64,000 bases of DNA from Porticoccus sp964395715 (GTDB lineage: Bacteria > Pseudomonadota > Gammaproteobacteria > Pseudomonadales > Porticoccaceae): the NCBI GenBank assembly GCA_964395715.1, contig CAYNAU010000003.1, forward strand, positions 186,001 to 250,000, given 5' to 3'. This document shows, in pieces, positions 43,294-51,710 of the stretch. The position numbers were made by a program, and so were the translations under genes. A model generated the notes under the pieces. It worked only from the letters and a program-made list of their open reading frames with translations, was not told the DNA's origin and made no database searches. The first letter of the stretch is position 1. Each line of letters starts with the position of its first letter.

Positions 43294-44043
43294 TTGCCTG
43301 ATCCCGCTGTTTTCGTAGTACTCGTTGTCATTGCCTTTGCGGCGGGGTTTATTTCATCCATCGCCGGCGCCGGTGGCGTGCTGACGTTGCCGGCACTGCT
43401 TTGGGCCGGACTGCCTCCCATCACCGCGCTGGCCACCAACAAGGTGCAGAGCACCCTGGGCACACTGTCCTCCTCCTGGAATTTCTTCCGCAAGGGGCAT
43501 CTCGACCTGAAGCCACTATTGCCGTCCATGGCCACGGCGCTGGCTGGCTCCTGCCTGGGCACCTGGGCGGTGCAACGGGTGGGTAACGAGGTACTGGCAA
43601 CACTGATCCCCGTCCTGTTAATTGCCATCGGCCTGTACTTCCTGGTGTCCCCGCGTATCAGCGATGATCACCGTGAGCCGCGAATTTCCAGCCTGCAGTT
43701 CGCCATGACCGCGGCGCCGCTGATGGGGTTCTACGGTGGCTTCTTTGGCCCCGGTATGGGTTCTATCTTTCCGTTCCTGATGGTCTGGCTGATGGGCTAC
43801 GGTCTGCGTAAAGCCACGGCTCAAACCAAAGCCATGGTGTTGTCGGTGAACGGTGTGTCCGCCACGATTTTTATTATCGGCGGCCATGTGATCTGGTCAC
43901 TGGCCATCGCCATGTCGCTGGCACAGATAGTCGGTGCCAGGCTGGGCTCAAACCTGGTGATCAGCCGTGGCGGCGCACTGGTGCAGCCGGTGATTATTGT
44001 CGTTACCCTGGCGGTTGCTTTGAAATTGTTGATTGCACCATGA
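43294..44043 (+). CDS. TauE/SafE-family membrane transporter
   Basis: A 249-residue inner-membrane protein of the TauE/SafE (TSUP) family, putative exporters or importers of sulphur-containing or organic anions. Two repeats carry the family pattern: FISSIAGAGGVLTLPALLWA plus NKVQSTLGTLSSSWNFFRKG in the first, and GFYGGFFGPGMGSIFPFLMV with KATAQTKAMVLSVNGVSA in the second. About 8 hydrophobic helices. The start appears to be TTG 43294; no ATG lies near the N-terminus, so the start is uncertain by a few codons. Its TGA overlaps the next ATG. Confidence 0.87.
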   Translation: MPDPAVFVVLVVIAFAAGFISSIAGAGGVLTLPALLWAGLPPITALATNKVQSTLGTLSSSWNFFRKGHLDLKPLLPSMATALAGSCLGTWAVQRVGNEVLATLIPVLLIAIGLYFLVSPRISDDHREPRISSLQFAMTAAPLMGFYGGFFGPGMGSIFPFLMVWLMGYGLRKATAQTKAMVLSVNGVSATIFIIGGHVIWSLAIAMSLAQIVGARLGSNLVISRGGALVQPVIIVVTLAVALKLLIAP

Positions 44044-44372
44044 CATTTTTACTTACCCTGTTGATGACGTTTATTGTGGTCCTCGTGGCGATCGTGGTTT
44101 TTGTGCGCATCGGGACACCAGTGTACCAGTTGAAAAAGCACAACGTAGAGACATTGCTGACCCTGGTGGTGGCGGGGGAGGCGACCGACAATGACTGGCA
44201 AGTATTTTTGGGCGTACCGATCAGACATAATGAGCACCTTGAAGCGCTGCGGCTGAGATGTTGTGAAATCAGCGAACGCGAGTATATTGGCGGGTCCGGT
44301 CCGCTGCTCACGGCAAAAGGTATCGACCAGGTTCGACAATTGCTGATGGAACTGCAAGGAGACGAGGAATGA
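44040..44372 (+). CDS. Hypothetical single-pass membrane protein
   Basis: A 110-residue protein with one N-terminal transmembrane helix (TFLLTLLMTFIVVLVAIVVFV) and a cytoplasmic alpha-helical domain (GTPVYQLKKHNVETLLTLVV; NDWQVFLGVPIRHNEHLEAL; LLTAKGIDQVRQLLMELQG). No family is recognised. It overlaps by 4 bases with both neighbours (ATGA at each end), tying it tightly to the TauE-like transporter and the PerM-type permease. Real gene status is supported by those overlaps. Confidence 0.75.
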   Translation: MTFLLTLLMTFIVVLVAIVVFVRIGTPVYQLKKHNVETLLTLVVAGEATDNDWQVFLGVPIRHNEHLEALRLRCCEISEREYIGGSGPLLTAKGIDQVRQLLMELQGDEE

Positions 44373-45457
44373 CAAGGGAATCATCACCCATGGCCCGTGG
44401 GATCATTATTGCAGCCGCGTTCGTCATAGTTGTGGCGGGGCTGAAAGCGGCAGAAACCCTGCTGGTGCCTTTTCTGTTATCGGTGTTTATTGCCCTGATT
44501 TTTTCGCCGTTGCTGGCCAAACTGAAACAGCTGCGGGTGCCAGGGGGGCTGGCCATCTGCCTGATTATTGGTCTGGTGGTGCTGGTGGGATGGTTGATTG
44601 GTATTTTAGTGGGCGCCTCCATCAATGATTTTCGCCAGAACCTCCCTCAGTACCAGGAACGCCTGCAAACCCTGAGTGTGGGGTTGCTTAACTGGATGAA
44701 CGAACGGGGTATCACCCTCGACATGGAGCAGATGCGGCAGAGTTTCGACCCCGGCAAGGTGATGCAGCTGGCGGGAAACACCCTGAGTTCCTTCGGTAAT
44801 GTCATGACCAACGCCTTCATGATTCTGCTGACGGTGGTGTTTATTCTCGCCGAGGAAATCGGCTTCAGTGAAAAGCTGCAGTCCGCGCGCAAGGACAACG
44901 GTTCTACCGGCGAGGCCTTGCAGCGTTTCACCCAAAGCGTCAACAGTTACCTGGGCATCAAATCGCTGCTCAGCCTGCTCACCGGGGTGCTGGTGATGAT
45001 CTGGCTGTGGTTTCTGGATGTGGACTACCCGGTGATGTGGGGATTGCTCGCCTTCCTGCTCAATTTTGTGCCCACCATCGGTTCTATTATTGCCGCCGTC
45101 CCGGCCGTGTTACTGGCGCTGATCCAGTTGGGTCCGCTGGTCGCGGGTTTGACGGCCGCCGGATATCTGGTGGTCAATGTGGTGGTGGGCAATGGCCTGG
45201 AACCGAAGTTGATGGGCAAGGGACTCAACCTGTCACCGCTGGTGGTGTTCCTGTCATTGGTATTCTGGGGCTGGGTACTTGGCCCGGTGGGTATGCTGTT
45301 ATCTATTCCGTTGACCATCATGGTCAAGATTGCACTGGAAAATCATGAAGACACCTACTGGCTGGGGATCATGCTGGGAGCCGGTGTTCGACCCCAGCCT
45401 ACAGCGGTGGATAACGAGGATTCATCCGGCGCACCCCCGCAAGTACAGGACAGCTGA
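44369..45457 (+). CDS. AI-2E/PerM-family permease
   Basis: A 362-residue membrane protein of the AI-2E transporter (PerM/UPF0118) family. An N-terminal pair of helices (IIAAAFVIVVAGLKAAETLL; FLLSVFIALIFSPLLAKLKQ) is followed by a soluble region and then the family core INSYLGIKSL-like QSVNSYLGIKSLLSLLTGVL, YPVMWGLLAFLLNFVPTIGS and NGLEPKLMGKGLNLSPLVVF. Family members export autoinducer-2 or act as sodium/proton antiporters; the substrate here is not defined. It is the last gene of an overlapping three-gene unit, with a hydrophilic C-terminal tail. Confidence 0.88.
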   Translation: MTRESSPMARGIIIAAAFVIVVAGLKAAETLLVPFLLSVFIALIFSPLLAKLKQLRVPGGLAICLIIGLVVLVGWLIGILVGASINDFRQNLPQYQERLQTLSVGLLNWMNERGITLDMEQMRQSFDPGKVMQLAGNTLSSFGNVMTNAFMILLTVVFILAEEIGFSEKLQSARKDNGSTGEALQRFTQSVNSYLGIKSLLSLLTGVLVMIWLWFLDVDYPVMWGLLAFLLNFVPTIGSIIAAVPAVLLALIQLGPLVAGLTAAGYLVVNVVVGNGLEPKLMGKGLNLSPLVVFLSLVFWGWVLGPVGMLLSIPLTIMVKIALENHEDTYWLGIMLGAGVRPQPTAVDNEDSSGAPPQVQDS

Positions 45458-45506
45458 CGCAAGTTTCCAGTGGATGTCGGTCCACCATTCGACTTCAGGA
45501 GGTTTC

Positions 45507-46169
45507 ATGTCCAACCAGACGATTAATCTCAGCCCCGATCTGTACCGCTACATGCTGGATATTTCCCTGCGTGAAGCAGATGTACTGAAAGCCCTTCGGG
45601 AGGAAACTGCCCGGTTGCCCAATGCCAATATGCAGATAGCCCCGGAGCAGGGGCAGTTTATGGCAATGCTGGTACAACTGAGCGGCGCCAGAAGGGTGAT
45701 CGAGGTGGGTGTCTACACCGGGTACAGCTCACTGGCGGTGGCCGCCGCACTGCCGGATGACGGTTACCTGCTGGCCTGTGATGTCAGCGAAGAGTACACC
45801 GATATTGCCCGTCGCTACTGGCAACAGGCAGGCCTCAGAGAAAAGATTGACCTGCACCTGGCACCGGCGGTGGAAACGTTGCAGTCGTTGATTGATCGGG
45901 GGCATCCGGCAAACTTCGATTTTGCCTTTATCGATGCCGACAAGGAGAACTACCAAGCCTACTACGAACGTTGCCTGCAGTTATTAAAGCCTGAGGGATT
46001 GATTGCAGTCGATAACGTGCTCTGGAATGGCTCCGTGATTAATCCCGAAAAGCAGGATGCCGATACTCGCGCCATCCGAGCCTTTAATGAAAATCTGTTA
46101 TCTGACACCCGGGTGGATATCAGTCTGGTGCCCATCGGTGACGGGTTGACGCTGGCACGCAAGCGATAG
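45507..46169 (+). CDS. Class I SAM-dependent O-methyltransferase (CCoAOMT-like)
   Basis: A 220-residue methyltransferase of the caffeoyl-CoA/catechol O-methyltransferase type. The start at ATG 45507 has a textbook AGGAGG site 6 bases upstream; a longer open frame to 45330 overlaps the permease gene and is not used. SAM-binding motif I is VIEVGVYTGYSSLAVAAALP. The metal/catalytic Asp is in DFAFIDADKENYQAYYERCL, followed by GLIAVDNVLWNGSVINPEKQ, all as in bacterial CCoAOMT-like enzymes. The natural substrate is unknown. It is convergent with the next gene. Confidence 0.92.
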   Translation: MSNQTINLSPDLYRYMLDISLREADVLKALREETARLPNANMQIAPEQGQFMAMLVQLSGARRVIEVGVYTGYSSLAVAAALPDDGYLLACDVSEEYTDIARRYWQQAGLREKIDLHLAPAVETLQSLIDRGHPANFDFAFIDADKENYQAYYERCLQLLKPEGLIAVDNVLWNGSVINPEKQDADTRAIRAFNENLLSDTRVDISLVPIGDGLTLARKR

Positions 46170-46199
46170 GTAGCGGCCGGTTCGCTGACCAATATTCCC

Positions 46200-46676
46200 T
46201 TAGCGGGGGTAGATATCTTTGTAGCTCTTCGGGTCCGAAGGGTGTTGTATCTGGTTGAGAATCGCCATCTGCTGATTGGCTTCCGCCATACTTTTTTCCA
46301 GTTCCTGCAGATGCTCCGGTTTGATTTCGCCGTATCGTTCAATATCGATCTGGATAACCTTCAGCCAGTTCAGCACATTGTTGACGATATGGTTGGTGGC
46401 GGAGAGCAGCAGCTGGAATGACTCTAGGGATTTTTCCTTTGCTTCCAGCGCCTGCTGCCGGTAGGCGACGGTCAACGCCCACTTGCGCACGATAGCCGCT
46501 GTAATGGTAGTGATGGTCGACGTGAAAACTATGGTGATGGTGTGATCTTGCCAGGGTGTCAGTTTGCCCTCTAAAAAAAACTCTTTCGTCCATTCATAAC
46601 AGAACATTCCAGTAAAAGTGGCCATAAACACCAGCAGCAGGAACCGCTTGTTACCAAGGATATGTAGATTGTTCAA
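46200..46676 (-). CDS. Hypothetical membrane protein with DHp-like helix
   Basis: A 158-residue protein with two hydrophobic segments (KRFLLLVFMATFTGMFCYEW; ITIVFTSTITTITAAIVRKW) then a coiled coil (YRQQALEAKEKSLESFQLLL) that runs into LSATNHIVNNVLNWLKVIQI. That segment resembles the phospho-acceptor helix of some histidine kinases (H-x2-N-N-x-L), but no ATP-binding domain follows: the protein ends about 50 residues later. It may be a truncated kinase-like scaffold or only a coincidental match. It is convergent with the methyltransferase gene. Confidence 0.7.
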   Translation of the reverse strand: MNNLHILGNKRFLLLVFMATFTGMFCYEWTKEFFLEGKLTPWQDHTITIVFTSTITTITAAIVRKWALTVAYRQQALEAKEKSLESFQLLLSATNHIVNNVLNWLKVIQIDIERYGEIKPEHLQELEKSMAEANQQMAILNQIQHPSDPKSYKDIYPR

Positions 46677-47095
46677 AGCTTCCCCCTAGAGCACAGACCG
46701 ATACAGTGCAGTTAAAACCACCGAGAGAAGCGATGTCCTTTTTGGCTAATATGACTGGGGTGGTGATTAAACAGCGACCAGACTGTCGCTATCTATATGT
46801 TCTTTCTATGTGTTCTTTTATACGTAATCACTTTTTTGGCGATCTGCCAAGAGCTATGGAACCACAGGTGAAGGGATCGGGCAATACTGCTGTTGCCATA
46901 GAATCAACTGGAAGATGTCTTTTGTGTGCCGCTTGATACAGATCAGTTTTTGCGACCTGATTGACAGTATTGAACGCCCATTCTCGGGTGGTGGTATCAG
47001 CGGTTTCGACCGGTGCGGGGCAGGGGATAGATGACTTTCTTTTCAATCCTGTGATAGCTCGATTACCATAGCCGCAGTGATGTGGAAAAGTCCGC
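46677..47095. other. Intergenic region before the RND efflux pair
   Basis: About 420 bases with no convincing gene. A 76-codon open frame (46706-46936) has no family features. A perfect GCGAC-N6-GTCGC inverted repeat lies at 46774-46789, and an imperfect tandem repeat (TATGTTCTTTC / TATGTGTTCTTTT) follows near 46796-46820. No regulator gene (TetR, MarR) accompanies the pump. Confidence 0.55.
46774..46789. promoter_or_regulatory. Perfect RegA/PrrA-like box
   Basis: GCGAC-CAGACT-GTCGC, extended by A/T to 6-base arms (46773-46790), fits the GCGNC-Nx-GNCGC pattern exactly. It lies 97 bases upstream of the minus-strand hypothetical gene and about 300 bases upstream of the RND pair. Confidence 0.4.
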
Positions 47096-48214
47096 ATGCT
47101 GTCAGCCACCGTTTGGCGGAGAACTGATTTGAATGCCAATGTAAAAATCGCGCTGGTGACCCTGGCGCTCGTCATCATCTGGTTTCTCAGTGGTGCGTTC
47201 ACCAATGGTCAGGAGGAAGCCTCACAGCAACCACAAACCGAAGTTTCTGATCTGTCAAAGGTGAGGGTGGTATGGAGCGAGGCCCGGGACTATTCCCGGC
47301 AGGTGCTGGCCCGGGGAAGAACAACCCCCAACCGTGAAGTGATTCTTAAAGCCGAAATCAGTGGCCGTGTTGTCGCTGTGCCGGTTGCTAAAGGACAGGC
47401 GGTTGCCGAAGGTGATGTCGTCTGCGAGCTGGCCGAGGAAGATCGACCACAGCGGGTGGTCGAAGCGCAAGCTGCCGTGGCACAAGCGGAAATTGATTAT
47501 CAGGGTGCGTTAAAACTCAAGCAGAAGGGCTATCAGTCTGAATCGGCCATTGCCGAGGCCAAGGCGCGTCTGGAGAGCGCCAAAGCCACCCTGGCACAAA
47601 CCCGGGTCAATCTCGCCAACACCCGTATTGTTGCGCCGTTTTCCGGGTTTGTGGATGATCGCCCGGTTGAGGTGGGTGATTACATGGATCGCACCAATGT
47701 CTGCGCAGAGCTGGTGGAGATTCATCCCCTGAAGGTGGTTGCCAGGTTATCTGAGCGCGAAGTGGTGCAGATATCCATGGGCAGTGAGGCCAGTGTCAAA
47801 CTGGCTACCGGCGAGCAAGTGACCGGCGAGGTGGTCTACCTCAGCCATCTCGCGGACCCGCAAACCCGCACCTATGAAATGGATATTTTATTACCCAACC
47901 CTGATTTTCACCTGCGTGCCGGTGTTGCCAGCCAGATACAGGTGTCTGCAGACCAGGTAATGGCCCATCGTATTCCTGCCGCACTGCTGGCACTGGGTGA
48001 TGCCGGTGAAGCCGGTGTGAAGATTGTCGATGACCAGGACCGGGTCCAGTTTGTCGAGCTGAATCTGGTGGGGGATGACGGTGAGGGCGTGTGGATTACC
48101 GGCCTGCCGGAAAAGGTGAGGCTGATAACGGTGGGACAGGAATATGTTTCCAGTGGAGAACAGGTGATGGCTGAGGAAGACACCTTGTCCACTGCGGATC
48201 AACGCGCCCTATGA
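47096..48214 (+). CDS. RND efflux periplasmic adaptor (membrane fusion protein)
   Basis: A 372-residue HlyD-type adaptor. One N-terminal helix (VKIALVTLALVIIWFLSGAF) anchors it. It has the lipoyl half-motifs (NREVILKAEISGRVVAVPVA and NTRIVAPFSGFVDDRPVEVG) flanking an alpha-helical hairpin (about 115-175, EAQAAVAQAEIDYQGALKLK), then beta-barrel and membrane-proximal domains. ATG 47096 is the most upstream start; TTG 47129, with GGAG before it, would begin directly at NANVKIAL and is an equally good choice. It overlaps the permease gene by 4 bases. No outer-membrane channel gene is nearby. Confidence 0.9.
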   Translation: MLSATVWRRTDLNANVKIALVTLALVIIWFLSGAFTNGQEEASQQPQTEVSDLSKVRVVWSEARDYSRQVLARGRTTPNREVILKAEISGRVVAVPVAKGQAVAEGDVVCELAEEDRPQRVVEAQAAVAQAEIDYQGALKLKQKGYQSESAIAEAKARLESAKATLAQTRVNLANTRIVAPFSGFVDDRPVEVGDYMDRTNVCAELVEIHPLKVVARLSEREVVQISMGSEASVKLATGEQVTGEVVYLSHLADPQTRTYEMDILLPNPDFHLRAGVASQIQVSADQVMAHRIPAALLALGDAGEAGVKIVDDQDRVQFVELNLVGDDGEGVWITGLPEKVRLITVGQEYVSSGEQVMAEEDTLSTADQRAL

Positions 48215-51200
48215 ATTTTCTCGAACGCGCCATCAGCCACTCCCGAGCGACCGTCTCGCTGCTGTTGTTTGTGTTAATTGCCGGGGTGTTTGCCCGCTCC
48301 TGGATCAGTGTCGACCTCAACCCCAACGTCACCGTGCCCTTTGTGATGGTGATGGTGACCCATCAGGGTATCTCTCCTGAAGATGCCAATCGCCTGCTGG
48401 TGAAACCCCTGGAAACTGAGCTGAAATCTCTCGACGGGGTAGAGGAGCTTACTGCACAGGCCAAGGAGGGGTCGGCCTTTGCCATCGTCGAATTTGAGCC
48501 GGATATTGATGTGGATGCGGCCCTGGCAGATGTTCGCGAGGCGGTCAGTCGTGCCAAGGCTGAATTTCCCGATGATACCGATGAGCCCCTGGTGAAGGAG
48601 ATGTCGGCCTCGCCGGAACCCACGGTGGTCATCACCTTTTCCGGTGATCAACTCACCGAGCGTGAACTGTTCCATATTGTCAGGCAGTTGCGCCAGGATA
48701 TCGAAGCGCTGCCGGAAATTCTCGAGGCCAACCTCTCTGGTGATCGCGAGGAGGTAGTGGAAGTGCTGCTCGATCCCTCCCGGTTGGAGCACTATAACCT
48801 CACCGCAGAAGAACTTCTGAAAACCGTTTCTGCCAATAACCTGCTGATCCCCAGCGGGGAATACGACACCGCACGAGGGCGTTTTGGTGTCAAGGTGCCG
48901 GGCCTGATTGAAGACCGGGAAGATGTGATCAACCTGCCGGTGAAATTCAATGCAGACGGTGTGGTGACACTGTCCGATGTGACAGATATCCGCCGCACCT
49001 TCAAGGACCGTTCCAGTTTCAGCCACATCAATGGCCGGCGGGCCATGGCCATTGAGGCCTTCAAGCGCAACAAGGCCAATGCCATCCTGGCAGTGGATGC
49101 GGTGAAACAGGTGGTCGATGCCGCCTCTGACCGGCTGCCCCAGGGTGTGCAGATTGACTACATCTTTGATGCTTCGGACTTTGCCTTGCAGATGGTGGAC
49201 GAACTGCAAGGGAATATCCTCACCGCTATCGCACTGGTGATGGTAGTGGTACTGGCTGCACTGGGTTTGCGTTCGGCGCTGCTGGTGGGGATGGGTATCC
49301 CGTTCTCACTGCTGGGTGCCACCATTATTGTTTACCTGCTGGGCTACAGTTTTAACTTTATGGTGATCTTCGGGCTGCTTCTGGCGCTCGGTATGCTGAT
49401 CGATGGGGCTATTGTTGTAGTGGAATACGCGGACCAGCAGTCCCTGGCCGGTTACACCGCCAAAGAGGCCTATGTTGCAGCGGTGCGGCGCATGTTTCTG
49501 CCGGTGGTGGCATCCACTGCCACCACCCTGGCAGTGTTTTTGCCACTGATGATGTGGCCGGGTGTGGTAGGTGAGTTCATGTCCTACCTGCCCATTACTG
49601 TGTTTGCCGTTCTCAGCTGGTCGCTGCTGTATGCCCTGTTTTTTGTGCCGGTGCTGGGCGTGCTGTTTGCCCGTGGGCTGAAGCCCAGCGGCAAAGCCGA
49701 CAGCAGCCGTAAACCGCATGAGGATGCGAACCTGGGGCTTGTGGGTCGGGCCTATGGCCGTTTTATTGGCAAGGCACTGGCGAGCCCGATATTGACAGTG
49801 AGTGCGGTGCTCTCGCTGTTGATGCTGATTTTTGTGCTCTACGGTGCGTTTGGTCGCGGGGTGTCGTTTTTTGTGGATACCGAAGACCGCTACGGCATTG
49901 TCTCGGTGCGGGCCCAGGGCAACTTGCCGGTGGCGGAAATGTCCCGCCTGTCTGCCGAAGTGGAGCAGCGGGTGATGTCCATCTCCCATGTTAAAGCGGT
50001 GTATGCGGCCAGCCAGGGCAATGGTATCGGCTCGAACCTGGAGCGTGCCAAGGACCAGATCAGCAATATTCTGGTGGAGTTGGATCGCGCCAGCGACAGG
50101 GATGTGAGCAGTCACCAGGTCTTTGCGGAAATCCGCAGGTCAACGTCGGACATGGCGGGCATTATCGTGTCAGCAGAGCCGGTGCAGGGCGGGCCGCCAG
50201 TAGGCAAGGATATTCAGTTGCAACTGTCCTCCAATGATCGCCAGGCGATGCGCGAGACCGCCCAACGGATTCGTTTCCACATGGAGAACGAAGTCAGCGG
50301 CTTGCTGGATGTGGACGACACATTGCCACTGCCGGGTATCGAGTGGGAGCTGGTGGTAGACAGGGCTGAAGCGGCAATGCTCGGTGTTGATACTCTGCAG
50401 GTTGGCAATATGGTGCAACTGGTTACCAACGGTATCAAGATCGGAGAATTCCGCCCGGATGATGCCGAAGACGAGGTAGAGATCCGGGTGCGCTACCCCG
50501 CGTCGGAGCGCGGGTTGTTTGCGCTGGATGAGCTGCGGGTAACCACCCCCAACGGTGCCGTGCCGGTGAGCTCTTTCGTCACCCGAATCGCCAGGCCGAG
50601 GGTGGACAGCATACAGCGCATCGACCGTGAAGAAGTGCTGATGGTGCGCGCCAATACCGAGGATGGTGTGCTGCCGGACGATAAGGTCAGGGAAATCCGC
50701 GAATGGCTGAAGAGCGCGGAGATTCCGGCAACAGTCAAAATCGATTTTCGTGGCGCTAACGAGGAGCAGGAGGATTCCATCGCGTTTCTCGGCGTCGCTT
50801 TCCTGATGGCCCTGTTCCTGATGCTGATCCTGATGGTGATGCAGTTCAACAGCTTCTACCAGGCGTTCCTGATCCTGTCCTCTGTGGTGATGTCCACCGC
50901 CGGCGTCATGCTGGGGCTGCTGGTGATGCAACAGCCGCTCAGTGTTCTGATGTCCGGTATTGGTATTGTCGCTCTGGCCGGTATCGTGGTGAACAACAAT
51001 ATTGTTCTGATTGACACCTATAACCACCTGCGCCGGGAGTCCATTCACATGTCGGCGTTTGATGCAGCGAGAATGGCGGCCATGACTCGGTTGCGCCCGG
51101 TGTTGTTGACCACGGTGACCACGGCTGTGGGATTACTGCCGCTGGCCTGCAATGTCAGTCTGGATTTTGTTCATCGCCAGATTGAGGTCGGGGGCGAGCT

Positions 51201-51366
51201 GGCCTCCTGGTGGCAGCAGCTGGCGGCGGCCATCGTCAATGGTTTGATGTTCTCAACCATTCTCACCCTGCTGGTGACGCCGGCAATGCTGGTGTTGCCG
51301 GAATATATGCGCCGCGGTATCAGCAAGGGGCTGGATGCCCTGTCTCCCGGTCAGTCCGGGGTCTGA
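48211..51366 (+). CDS. RND-family efflux permease
   Basis: A 1051-residue inner-membrane proton-driven pump subunit. It has the duplicated RND layout: one helix, a large periplasmic loop, helices 2-6, then the same again. The N-terminus is NFLERAISHSRATVSLLLFV. In helix 4 the proton-relay region reads LGMLIDGAIVVVEYADQ: one Asp is kept, while the second Asp of AcrB-type VDDAIVVVE is Gly, as in several heavy-metal or other HAE subfamilies. The second half has GIVALAGIVVNNNIVLIDTY and TRLRPVLLTTVTTAVGLLPL. Substrate unknown. ATGA overlap with the adaptor gene. Confidence 0.93.
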   Translation: MNFLERAISHSRATVSLLLFVLIAGVFARSWISVDLNPNVTVPFVMVMVTHQGISPEDANRLLVKPLETELKSLDGVEELTAQAKEGSAFAIVEFEPDIDVDAALADVREAVSRAKAEFPDDTDEPLVKEMSASPEPTVVITFSGDQLTERELFHIVRQLRQDIEALPEILEANLSGDREEVVEVLLDPSRLEHYNLTAEELLKTVSANNLLIPSGEYDTARGRFGVKVPGLIEDREDVINLPVKFNADGVVTLSDVTDIRRTFKDRSSFSHINGRRAMAIEAFKRNKANAILAVDAVKQVVDAASDRLPQGVQIDYIFDASDFALQMVDELQGNILTAIALVMVVVLAALGLRSALLVGMGIPFSLLGATIIVYLLGYSFNFMVIFGLLLALGMLIDGAIVVVEYADQQSLAGYTAKEAYVAAVRRMFLPVVASTATTLAVFLPLMMWPGVVGEFMSYLPITVFAVLSWSLLYALFFVPVLGVLFARGLKPSGKADSSRKPHEDANLGLVGRAYGRFIGKALASPILTVSAVLSLLMLIFVLYGAFGRGVSFFVDTEDRYGIVSVRAQGNLPVAEMSRLSAEVEQRVMSISHVKAVYAASQGNGIGSNLERAKDQISNILVELDRASDRDVSSHQVFAEIRRSTSDMAGIIVSAEPVQGGPPVGKDIQLQLSSNDRQAMRETAQRIRFHMENEVSGLLDVDDTLPLPGIEWELVVDRAEAAMLGVDTLQVGNMVQLVTNGIKIGEFRPDDAEDEVEIRVRYPASERGLFALDELRVTTPNGAVPVSSFVTRIARPRVDSIQRIDREEVLMVRANTEDGVLPDDKVREIREWLKSAEIPATVKIDFRGANEEQEDSIAFLGVAFLMALFLMLILMVMQFNSFYQAFLILSSVVMSTAGVMLGLLVMQQPLSVLMSGIGIVALAGIVVNNNIVLIDTYNHLRRESIHMSAFDAARMAAMTRLRPVLLTTVTTAVGLLPLACNVSLDFVHRQIEVGGELASWWQQLAAAIVNGLMFSTILTLLVTPAMLVLPEYMRRGISKGLDALSPGQSGV

Positions 51367-51371
51367 GGCCT

Positions 51372-51710
51372 GTGTTGAAACGCGTCTGTTCGTGGTTGTT
51401 TGTCGCCTGGATGCTGGGCTCCCTTGTCTTCGCGTTAGTGACACTGGTGAGTGAGTTTGCCCTGCCGTGGCTGGGCGTCATCCTCTCTGCAGGCGCCCCG
51501 CTGGTGAACCGGCTCTTGCCATTTGACCGCGGTTTTTCCATGAACATGAAGGTCAAAATGCCGCTTGTTTCATTGTTCGTGATGCTGGGCGTTGCCTGGG
51601 TATTACTGACCGTGCCGGAGCGCAGCTGGGCCTTGTGGCTGGTGCTCGGCACCCTGGGCAGCTTCCTACTCGACACCTATTGGGCCAACACGGACGATGG
51701 CGCCGTCTGA
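51372..51710 (+). CDS. Hypothetical small membrane protein
   Basis: A 112-residue protein starting at GTG 51372, 5 bases after the RND permease stop. It has at least three hydrophobic segments (SWLFVAWMLGSLVFALVTLV, ALPWLGVILSAGAPLVNRLL, LVSLFVMLGVAWVLLTVPE) and a fourth near the end (WALWLVLGTLGSFLLDTYWA). A longer reading of the frame overlaps the permease and is not used. No family is recognised. It overlaps the next gene by 14 bases. Confidence 0.65.
   Translation: MLKRVCSWLFVAWMLGSLVFALVTLVSEFALPWLGVILSAGAPLVNRLLPFDRGFSMNMKVKMPLVSLFVMLGVAWVLLTVPERSWALWLVLGTLGSFLLDTYWANTDDGAV

Noticed and set aside
46706..46936. 76-codon open frame before the RND pair
   Set aside because: No ribosome site or family resemblance, and it runs through the inverted repeat at 46774; treated as non-coding.
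48274..49209. Minus-strand open frame of 311 codons within the RND permease gene
   Set aside because: Shadow of conserved RND coding sequence.
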